This document shows, in pieces, positions 12,401-24,400 of a stretch of DNA of 64,000 nucleotides (position 1 is its first letter; every line of letters starts with the position of its first letter). Both the position numbers and the translations under genes were made by a program. Source of the DNA: Pyrrhosoma nymphula (taxonomy: Eukaryota; Arthropoda; Insecta; Odonata; Coenagrionidae); NCBI GenBank assembly GCA_963573305.1, contig OY754334.1, forward strand, positions 30,373,614 through 30,437,613, written 5' to 3'. The notes under the pieces were generated by a model that did no database searches, had not been told where the DNA came from, and saw only the letters and a list, made by a program, of their open reading frames with translations.

Positions 12401-15400
12401 CACGTATAGGTACATTGATCTTTAATCCTTTCTTCTTAAAAACTTTTTATTTTTGCTGATAGGAGAAAAGGGCCAGAGATGACTAATAACAAACTTTGAA
12501 TGGGAAATTATGATGATTTTTGTCGTCAGCTTGTTGCATCCTGTAGCCTTTGTCTATCCTCGTTCTTTTGTTGGCAACACCGACGAAAGGAAGTCAATAT
12601 TTTAGAAGAGTTATCCTTAATAGCGTGCTGGAATATAATTATATCGCTGACGATTCAGTTTCTCTAACTTGAGCGTTTGTCTAAATGAATCGTACATATT
12701 ATTATAACTTCAAATTCATTCGTAGAAAAGATTGTTTTCGGAAGAAATGTACCCATGATATCCATTGTACCTTTGGGGCTTTATGATATAGTCGCCTAAG
12801 GTTATGACTTGAGAGAGACTTGTTGATCATGTTTCCGCGCAGTAGGTACATAATGCAATATTATTATTGGAAGATAACATCGGTAACTCTTACGTGGAAA
12901 TTATAGAGAGAAATAACCATGGATTTTATGTATATTGGCAAACTATCATTATATCCATCAGTGTCCGTCTTTATCTCCTAAATTGTTATTTCGTCGTATA
13001 CCTATATCATAAGTTCCTACCATGCAATTGGCATGTCCATTGTGACCACTTAAAATTAAAGTATGCTTACTCCTGCTGATCAACGCACGATATGTACATC
13101 AATTTAAACACGTATAAAAATAAATTGCAAACGAAATACGTGCACAATTCAGTCGAAATGTGATATTAAAAAGAGCGAAGTGATGGTGTCACATTATTCT
13201 GGCCCTCGCCAGTCTTCTAAAGCTACCTGTGATTCGTATCAGGCTGTTCATTGGACCGGAACATTATTAGAGGACTGGTTCTGAAAATTATGATGCACCT
13301 AGCCACCACCCGTCGAGTCGCCGGCTAGAATGAGTAACTCCCCCGAAACGTACGTAATACAAATGGGCAACTCAGAGAAGGCAATATCTAGAGGGCGAGA
13401 AAAATCTCGCCCATGATACATAATAGCCCCCCAGCTTAGGCGAGAGGTGCCCTGAATTTTCTGGAAAAATACAAAAAACCTGAAAATCAAATCACAAGCC
13501 AACTGGACGGCTACAGAAGGGAGAAAATCAAGGCATATAGAGAAAATCTGAGCTGATACTTAAAAATGTGATTTTTCTAAGCCGTCAGAGCATACCATTC
13601 AGAGGTCATCAGGACGACGCGACGGTGCACAGTGGTCCGGATCCGAAAAAAGGCGGACAAAAGTCATTTTTTCGACTTTCTTGAAACTCACTTTAAATAT
13701 GCAGCTCTTGTAGAAAACTGTCCGGGGAATCCTACCGCATACTTAGTTTTGCATAAAAAGTTTTGTTAAGTTTAGTAAATTGCTTCAAAGTAGAGCTAAT
13801 TTTAACTAAACCGCGCTCTTTTAATCTTTTCGAAAAAATACACATTTTTAACAATTTTTTTGCTCTATTTTGTATTAAAAATTGGTAAAATGAGTGTGTA
13901 CTATAATTATATGGACAATTTGCCATGAGAAAAACTCAGTTTCAATCTTGTAGTGGTTGTGATGATCGCTGAAGGAGTTCTTCAAGTGGAATAATTTTTT
14001 TCTCGCAAATTTCGCATAAACATTGGATTATAAAAAGAGTGACACCGAGTGACACAGAGATTCTTATAGTGGCAAGAGTGGGTTATATTAGAAAGATATT
14101 AGTAAAGGATTTAGCTGCAAATATTTGTAAATAAGTGAATGACAACGACTTATATGACTCTCTGCCGCGGACGTGAACGTCGGGACTAGACACGCGAGCT
14201 TCGTCACAGTGGAGACACATTGTAAAATACGTCTTTCCAATGTTTTATTGATTAGAATTTTTAAAATGAAGAAGTTTACTATGCTTTTATCTATTAAATT
14301 CTGTTCTTGGCCGAATTTACTCTAGAAAGAGCGAGAGAATGAATTTCAGACTGCGATACTAAGTGAGATTGTGACGCTGGAAGAGGAGGAAAATATTTTC
14401 GTCGATCGCTTCTCAGTACGATTCCCATCGAATTTTGTTAATCGTTGGAAGTATATAAGACTGGTTGTATGCACTGCTGCTGAGAAAACCCACCTCTGGC
14501 TGTCCCTTTCCTCAAAGCCTAAGTGACAGGAGGTCCGTTACCCGCACACGTGCCGGACCCAAGGGTAGTGAGTAAGGTCCTTAGTCGGGATATTTTACTA
14601 TCCTTACTTAGCGCACCAACTTGTGTTTATTGCCTAAAGGCGGTTTCTTTGACCTGCAAGTGAAATTGCACGTGTTAACAGATGTGATATTTACCCTCCA
14701 GGTGCATCTTTCCTGATGGGTTTTATTGGAGGGCTGCCACTGGTAGGCATTTTCGCACAAAATTCAGGCATTGCACATTTCTCTTTATGCGGTCCACCAA
14801 ATATCCTCGGGGGTAGACCCAGGTTCTTGGGGGTGGTGATAACTTCTCTTCTTAACCTCCTCCATACTTCATTCTAAACATTTTGGTGCTCTTCAGTTGG
14901 TCCTTTTCCATCGATGTGTACACATGCCAGTTCTTAGTCGTTGGGTACTCGGTTGGCAATAGTTTTCGTGATTTGAAGTGATCTCTGAAGTAAGTGTTAG
15001 TGTTGTGATAATTCGGAATAGTGTTGTGATTCAATGATTTTTTTGTTCCTGGCCACCACAGCGATAAGGATAATTAATCAGGTATGCTATTTCTCTTTTA
15101 TTTCCGTTTTTGAAGTTGATCTAGTACGGGGTACCACACTAAATTTGGCATTGTTTTTGCTTCCGTTTAAACTCCTAACTTTCTAGAATAAGGAATATTG
15201 TTCAGTATTTAACGAAACAATGATTCTAATTTTTAACGCACAGCTATGTCGTTAGCATTTACGCGGAAGCAACTTCACGGTAAAATGCAGGAGAAAAAAG
15301 GAGAGTCAATGGACGTCCGGAAAAGTAATTTGAAGGGATTTCTTGAGGATTGCCTACATTTTACACGGAGATGAGCACGCAAAAAATGAGCTCAAAAATT

Positions 15401-18400
15401 TTTTGAAAGTAAATTTTTTTGTTGGTTATGAAAAAAGATGGCGAGCTTGCTCTCAAACGAACTCTTTTTTTGTATAGAGGTATGCGACTTGGTTGGATCA
15501 AATATTTGATTTTCCTGATGTTGTGTATCGTAACTTTCCAAGCACCTCAGGTTCATATTTTCCCTGTGTTTTAATTGTGATATGACATCCCTTGGGCTAT
15601 TGTCTAAGTAATAAGCCTTTTTTATCAAGCACGTCTAATAAAAGAAAGGGTAGGCCAAACAAACAATTTTCGGATGTCACTATCCGATCAAAAAGAAAGA
15701 AAACTAAATTCCTTAGAGAAAATACTTTCCCTGCAGAACTGTCTTCTGCTACAGCCATGAATCTAAGAGAGAGAGAGAGGACATGGCGCGCAGAAGCGTC
15801 TCTAGTTAATACGATGCACGGGCAAAACGGGCAAACCTACACGGGCAAAACGAATATTGAAAAAGTGGAAGAGGGAAAAGAAAGAAGGTACTTCAGGAGA
15901 AATTTAAAAGTAGAATGGGTCTATTAGTTGATCTACCAAAGCAAAAATATGGCACATCGAATGATGGCAACACAGCTAGGCGCTTCTTCAAAAATGCCCG
16001 CCTATCACCTGAAAGTACTGGTAAGGATCCACTTATTTCACAAAAATCTTCTTTTACTTCAACGCTTTTCACATGAAATAATATATAAAATTGATTTACA
16101 GGGGTAGAAGAATAACTTATCATTAAATTTTCCAATATTTTGATAGCTTCGTCATGCGGCCTTCTAATTGATCCCCCAAAATTAAAATAATATTTTATGG
16201 ACACGGCAAAATGTTATGTTAAATATTATGAGTGGTTTTACATGCCACCCACAGTACATAAAGTTCTGCTGCATGGTGCAGATGTGATTGAGTCAGCTCT
16301 TTTTCCAATTGGAGAGCTTTCGGAGGAGGCTCAGGAATCGCGGAATAAAGATATAAGAACTTATCGCGAGCATCACGCAAGAAAAATTTCAAGATTCTAC
16401 ACAAATGAGGACGTTTTCCGGAGACTGATCCTGACCTCTGATCCATCAGTCAGTAGGTACTTTAGTTGCTGAATTAAATAAATAACGTGGCCTAAAAGAT
16501 CTAAAGTACCTATCTAGGGGACACGTTTATAATTATGTGTGGAACAAAATGCAAAGTAATTGAAATTTCGAAAAATATTTTATATTTTTATTATATTTTT
16601 GTAGATCTATCGTGGCCTAAAGAGGTCCGTGAGCTCTTGCAAGAATATCCTGACTCAGCGAGTGAATGCGAGGAAGAGGAGTGGAATTCAGGAGAATCTG
16701 ATTTGGAACTATATAAATTGTAAAGTTAATAAGATACTAAGTATGTTTTTATTAACATAAATGAGTTAATTTGCACTTAAAACAGTTTTAATATTTATTT
16801 AATAATTACTTATTTTTTTATTTCAGCGGCACTACCTCTGCTAGCTGATAATCGCAATCACTTCAACGTTAGAATGAATTCCCCTAACTGCCTTACATTT
16901 ACCCATTTTTTAAATTATTTACTAATTTAAAGGTCTAGAAGTCATATTATGCAAAAACTTGTTATATATTTGCATATTTAATAATAACAGGCGTTTTCTA
17001 TGCAGCCTCCTCATTATCGGTTAATTTAGCATTAAAACCCTCAATATCTTCTAAAATAATTATTTTTTGTTGAAAATTACAGCAGAAATGAACTAAGCGC
17101 GTCTTAAAACATATAAATGACAATTTTCAAAGTAATCTGACAAAAATCTGATTTTTGTCCCTCTTTTTCGCGATCCGGACCACTGTGCGGTGCATTCACA
17201 TTGGAAGAGCCCTTGACGAATGACGGGAACTTCCGAGCATTACTGCGTTTTCGTTGCGAGGTATTATGAAAAAATATAAAAATATTAAAGGTAAATAGTA
17301 TTTTCTGAATATGTACTTATCTTTTTATTTCATTCCAACCAATTTTCATTTTGTACAGCATTAAAGAAGAAAGGAGTTCGAAATCCTTGTGTAGGCTGCC
17401 GCGGGTTTATGGATGGGAAGATGCAGGTCTTCCGCGTTTTACACCACGTTGGTCTATGTTTCCTTGGACGACAGTTTCGTAGGCGCTGTAGTCGGCTTCT
17501 TCTGCTTGGTGAAGTGAAGGCGCAGCCATTCGTCGTCTTATATATCTCAAGCGTTAGACCTGACCCCAACGGGTGAGATATATAAGACGAAAAATGGCTG
17601 CACCTTCACTTCACAGACCTGAAGAAGCCGACTGAAACGCCGCCGAAACTGTCGTCCGAGAAAACATGGACCAACGCGTGTAAAACGTGGAAGACACTTC
17701 ACTTCTTCACAAGAATGGCATTCTTTACATCGTTTTTGTGTGTTTTTCAAATGTGATTAGAGAGCATTACTCAATAATTTATCACATCTCTTATATATAA
17801 TATAGCCACACCAAAAGTGCTCGAGAGAGACTCACCACACACCAAAGAGAGTGGGGACTCGAACTTAATCTGAGCAAATTCACGGCGGTACATTTCTTGC
17901 GGAGGTCGTTTAACTATTCCCATGTATATGCTGTGGATGGTGTTAACATAAAGGCGACAGATGAAGTGAGGTATCTAGGAGTTACGATAACTTCGGACCT
18001 ATCGTGGGGAACACATGTAAGAAATACTTGTGGCAGAGCTCTGAAGAAGCTAGGATTCGTCAAGCGTATTGTGGGAAGATTTTCGGATGAAAAAGTAAAA
18101 GAGAGGTGCTATTTCGCACTCGTCCGGCCACACCTTGAATATGCAGCGAGCATATGGGATCCGGTGCAGAAAGACTTAATCCGGGAACTTAATAAAATAC
18201 AAAGGAAATACTGCGCGATTCGTCAAAAACAGCTTCGGGCGTACAGACAGCGTTACACAGATGTTAAACGAATTAGGCTGGGAGCCGCTAGAGACTCGGA
18301 GGCTGCGCGCTAGGCTTAGATTTCTTGAGCAATTGAGAATAGATATCTTTAAGAGCGACACGGAGAACATCATATTAGAACCCCACTATATTTCCAGGGC

Positions 18401-21400
18401 CGACAGAAACGATAAATTAAGAGAGATATTTTGCCGAACGGATAGGTATGGGAATTCGTTTTTCCCCCGAACAATAAGGGACTTCAATAAATGCTAGGCG
18501 TAATTTCATTAGAGCGTTTCCTTTTTATATCCAAACGGCTGGTGTCCTAACACACTCATCGCAACACACGCCTATTGAGGCGGCTTGCGGGGTAGTATGT
18601 AGATGTAGATGAAAACTACGTTCCAAGCGCTTCATTTCTTTTAATTTTCCGAGGGAAGTCCACCCGGACCCCCATTTCGTTGAGAGGTATTGCATACCCC
18701 CCAGGCGCCGCGGGAAGTAGTGAACCGCCCCCCCCAAAACAACGACCTTAATCCGCCCCTGGCCAGGGGTGTAACTTTGGGCCCTTAGCTAGGCCAACGA
18801 GTTCGTCGGGGGTGGCTAAGAGGTTCTTTATATAACAGCCGTAGTTTTCTCGACACCAGGTCTCCAGACCGGAAGCCATTCTCTCCGGGCCGGAACCTCG
18901 GGTCTTACAATTAGATCCCCGGGCGGGGAGGCCCCTTCGGGAAGTGGGTGCGTAAGATTGGCTACCGTGGGTCGGGGCGCTCAAACGTTCCAAATCCCTG
19001 TCCCTATCACGTCGCTGATGAACCTGAAAATGACGTCGTGATGAAGGCTTCCCTCTCTGCTCTGCTGACGGACTATGGGTGCTCTAACAAAGACACCCGT
19101 TCGCTATTGCCGAAGGCCCCTTCCTCCAGCTCCCTATCTCAAAGGTGCTCCCTCGATGAAATGAGCGATTGCGTTAAAGGTGGATGTCACGCAATGTCGC
19201 AAAGCTGCCGATGACCTTCATCCGTGCATTGTGCTCTCCCGATGGTGTCCTTGCTGGAACTTGGAGATGGCGGTGAAATAGTCATCGTTTTATAGTGGAT
19301 TTAGGGAAGACGATTCTTCGTGATTGGTGGATTACTTATTGATAATAATATTTCAACCAATACGAAATCAGCATCTGAACCAACCCAATAACTCGGATTT
19401 TGTATCCGTATATAAAAACTATTTGAGAATACTTACTTACCCTCTCAGCTTCCCACAAAAAGTCACTTTCAATTCTGCAGAGCATAGTCAAGTTGCATTG
19501 TGATGTAGCATGCCAAAATCTGAAAAAGTAAATGAATATGCATATTTCTTTTGTTAAGAGAATAGTAGTTTCAGAAATAATCATCAGAATGATTAATATG
19601 TGATTATCACCCTTGCAGTACCTATTCATCTTGCATTTTCATAGTTTCACTTTTCAATTTACTTGAGGGGATTGGTTTATATCCAACCAAGTACCAATCT
19701 CACTACCTACCTCTTTCAATTGGTGGAAGTGATTGCACTCCTTTTAATGGAAGTAAAATGTATTTTTTAATCTAGATTTATGCTATCTTGATAACCTATG
19801 TATCCGAATATCATGATAGGAGTAGGATTTCGATATGTTTAAGTGGATTCATATATAATATCTTTCTACTTGAAAAATATTCCTAAAATCATTTTTTAAC
19901 CATCCCAAATGTATTCCTAAGCTTTGGTGGTGGGTTATCCCTTAACCTCCTCACTGAAACTCTGAACAGTGACATGTTTAATGAGAGATTTACAGACTGT
20001 GCTTTATGTTTTTACATTGAATAATGATTTATACTCTTATTTCTGAAATTCAACACTCCACCCGAATACCCGAATCTCCAACAATAGAGACACTTGAATT
20101 TTTTATTCATAAAGTAATTGTTTTTACACATAACTTTCCTCTTCCCCCATTTATGTTATGCTCTCATGAATGACATTTTTCACGGATATTTTGAAGATCA
20201 GTTTATCACTAAATATTACTTATATCTGTTCCACAGGTCTGGATCCTTATTCTATTGTCTGTCTCGATTGTTGGACCAGTTATTTACACCATCATGGTGG
20301 TCCGAGTTCGGTTGTGCCGAGGTAGTGCCCGCCTATCCAAAGTGTTCTCACTGACTTCATGTGTTTGGTTTGTATATGGTGCTTTGATGAGGCAAGGATC
20401 AACACTTAACCCAATTTCAGGTAAAAAGAAATATATACTACAGAGCTAAAATTCATGTATCTTACAAAAAGGGAGGAATCAGGCGAGATGTTGTGGAATA
20501 TGAACATAATAAGAACTAGGATATTAAAATTTTCCACAGATAAAGTTTTAATTGACCCGGGTTTCGATGCACTGCATCATCAGCAGATGCACTGCATCAT
20601 CATCATCAGGACCTGATGATGATGCAGTGCATCGAAACCAGGGTCTATTAAAACTTTATCCGTGGAAAATTGTAATATCCTAGTTCTAATCATGTATCTT
20701 ACTTCATATTCTCATGAAATGAAATTTTTCAGAATAAACAGCCCTTTAAGGGATTTTTGTCCTTTTTATTTGGAAAAAAGGCAGATAAGTAGTGTTCAAT
20801 GTATTTTTGACAAATAAAATGGTTCACATACTTCATTATGCATTAAGAATTAAATCTGAAAATTAATGTTTAAATTTTTTAGAGTGAAAATTATGTGATG
20901 CTTTTTATAACAATGAGTTGATTAATTTATGGTGTTCTTTTTTTCAGACTCATCTCGTTTGTTGTTTGCAACTTGGTGGATATTTATTACAGTGGTCACG
21001 GCTTTCTACACTGCAAACCTTACGGCTTTTCTCACCCTCTCACGTTTTACCTTGCCAATTGATGGGCCATTGGATATTGCACTCAAAGCATTTCGGTGGA
21101 TTGGCCTCAGTGGCAGTCCAATTGAACAAATAATAAATGTAAGTTTAAATTAGTCTTCATTAAACTGCATGAGTGTTGTAAATGCTTAGAATGTTTGAAC
21201 ATTAATGCATGTATTCCTTTTATACACATACATACATACATAGTGTTACTCAGGGGCGGCGTGGGTGCTCAGGGGCGCATGAATTTTAGTTAATATTTTC
21301 GGCCCAAATATAAAACTTCGACTTTTTGTCAAAGATATACAGTAATCACTTTTTCTGTGACCTGGGCGATCAAGTATCCATCGCTGACCATGTAGTTGCT

Positions 21401-24400
21401 TAGGTAGGTAGCGATCAATAGACTCAACAATGAAGAGTTCTCAATGTACCAATTAGCCAGCATATTGGATTCTTTCATTCATTCTTGTATGCACAGGCCT
21501 GCCAGCAGGTAGTATGAAGTCTTGCATAAGACCGCTGACAGGAGAATGTTGGAAAATTACATTCATAATAAGGTGGCAATTAACCATATTGTCACAAGAA
21601 TGAACTAAATTGAGAATCACATTAAATTTATGTCAATTTTTTGTAACTGTTTGGAGGAACTGCATGTTATTTTGAATTTAACCTAAATGATATTTTCTTT
21701 TTCAGACAGATGATGCTTTCATTTTACTGAGAAAATCCATAGAGAAAGGCCTAGGAAGATTTTTAAATAATTCTGATGATGCTTTAATTGAACTAGTCAG
21801 AGAAGGTATGTGCGGATGAATTTGCATGAAATATTTTCATTAGTTATTCAATTTCTATGGATGTGAATATCTGCTTGTTTTATTCATAATTGCCAAACTT
21901 ACTTCAGTGAGATAGGAGGGGCAATTTGATTTGGCTTTGAGAGCCTGAATTTGATTTTGAGGGTATTATTTCTCCAGTAGGTACCTCATGAACTACTATA
22001 CCTGGAAATATAATGAAGAATGCCGTGGAGAATATGCTGTGAGGGACCCTCGTAATATACTGTCGAATATTTCTTTACAACCATCTTATCTCTTCTCTCC
22101 ACATACATATATACATTCATCTGACTATGCTTAATTTTTCAATTAGGAAATAGAAAGTGAAATCATATTTGTATTTTTCATTTTGGGAAGCATCCCTTAC
22201 TGTGCTTCACTTTAACTTGGTTACTATGCCCCTTTTTTTCCAGCAAGCATAATAATAGCTGGATGCCTTTTTATGGTGGTTCTTATTGGTGAAATTCACG
22301 TTCACTTGATTTTCCACAAATATTTATAAATAAATAATGTTGTCTCAGGACAGATGCGATGCAACTTATGCATAATGAAAGAAGAACACTTAACAATTTT
22401 CACCAATATTTGTTTAATGTGAATGGTTTTGATGTTTTACATCACTGTCAAGCCAACAGTTCAGTTTGCATCAACATATTTATACATTTTGAGGGAGGGG
22501 AGGTGTAGGGTGACCAGATCAAAATTTTCAAAAGCAGGGCATTTGAAGGAAGAAAGCAGGACATTTTGAAAAAAAGCCTGACAACACATTAAATTCTTTT
22601 CCATTTGCTTTTCACTTGTATATCATGTGGCCAAAATGTTAATGGAGACGATGAGTTAACAAAAATGCATCGCACTGAAAATCTGAAAATGTTGCAATTT
22701 TTATGTCCTCCTTGAAACATTTTGCAACTTTGTTACTTCTCAAGTTCAACATATTTTGTAAGTCAAACATTTTTTATGCCAAAAGTGTCTAATAACGTTT
22801 CTTTGAGTTATTTAGCAATGCCTGTCTAATTGCAGTCCTCCCTTCGATCTTTTCCCTGCCCCGCGTGTTCTCACGTAACAAAAATAGCACGTGCTACCGT
22901 GGGTTAAAACAATGATAAATAAACTAGAGCAGGAAGTCGAAATTGATATGAACGCCAGACCAGCCTGACTCTGTTGCGATCGTTGTGGCTGTCAACCGGA
23001 AGCAGGACCAAAACTCATCATTTTACAAAGAGCAAAATTCCCTTTAAAATGCACATTTTTCAAATAAAGACAGAAACAAAATAATACTGTTATCTACAGA
23101 TGTTATCTTATATGCTGTCTTTCAGCATTTGGCACATAATGTTTTTGAAAGGCAGAAAGCTGGACAATTTGGCTTTATCGAAAAAAGCAGGCCTGATGCT
23201 CACATATTAATGAAAAAGCAGGACATGTCCGGCAAAATCCGGACGTCTGGTCACCCTAGGGAGGGGTGGTAGGAGGGTATTGGAGGGGGGAAGTAAGGTT
23301 TAGGGGAAGGGAGAGTAGAGGGGAAGGAGAATAGGTTGAGGTGAGGAGGTGAGATTTCCATTTCATGAGTGGGGAGAAGGGGGGAGTTGCCCACGAAAAA
23401 ATAACTCATGTTGTTTCACATGCTTTTCCCCTTGAGTCCTCCCCCCCTTCGACAGTAGCATATCATGCATGACCACATCTTGTGCACTACAATGTAGACT
23501 TGAGACGAGTACACCTAGTTCACATAAACCCCCGCTGAAATATGCTTTGAATCACGATGGTTTGGTGGTGTACCTGACTAACACACCTGACCAGCAATCG
23601 TGAGATCCTGGTTCAAATCCCAGTAAATTCGAATGATTTTTTTCATGACGAATTTCACCCCCTTGGTGTATGAACTTGGAGCTGTGTAAAGCTTCATCAG
23701 TTGAATGTTTTCAGGATGAAATTATTGTCACAGGCAAAAATTGTTGGGAGCATTTATTATTATTTATTTAGCATTTATATTTATAGGCTTGCATAGTAAA
23801 TACACACTAATCAAACCAAGAGTATATTAAGGAGAAGTAGGCTATCAAGTGTATGCAAGTTGTAAAATGTTGGATCACCACTGCTTTAGAGGGAAATATA
23901 GCAAAACCCAACCACTACCTTAGATGAAAGACAGTTGCAAGGCGCCGTAACAAATGAGCCACAAATACACAGCAGTGTAGCTGAATATGTAAACAACATG
24001 CATAATTACATACATAACATTGGTACATATAACAGCCCCTATACTTTGAATGAGTGAATTTTGCACATGATGTGGCTTGGGAAGAGTGAGCTCTACCTTC
24101 ATTGACCTTAAGATTATCCTTCATGCTTGTTGCTGAGTGAGATAACGAATGCAGTCTAAATGTATGGTACACAATGTGCACAAACCTTTTGACTTGACTT
24201 TCATATTTTTTAAAGTGATGAATGTGTTGAAATGTGTATACATATTTGTGTTCTTTTCAGAAGGATTAATGTTTATCAGAGAGAAGAGAGTCGTGGACAG
24301 GCTTCTCTATAAGGACTACTTGAAAAAAATTGATGATGGAATTGAAGAGTCTCAGAGATGCACTTTTTCTGTCACTCCAGAGTCCTTCCTCAGTTATCCT

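Noticed and set aside
18748..19214. GC-rich block with open frames on both strands
   Set aside because: No homology recognised on either strand and no consistent frame; composition alone is not evidence of a gene.
23526..23661. Possible tRNA gene
   Set aside because: The same sequence is repeated at several loci with a shared non-tRNA head and tail, so it is a SINE.
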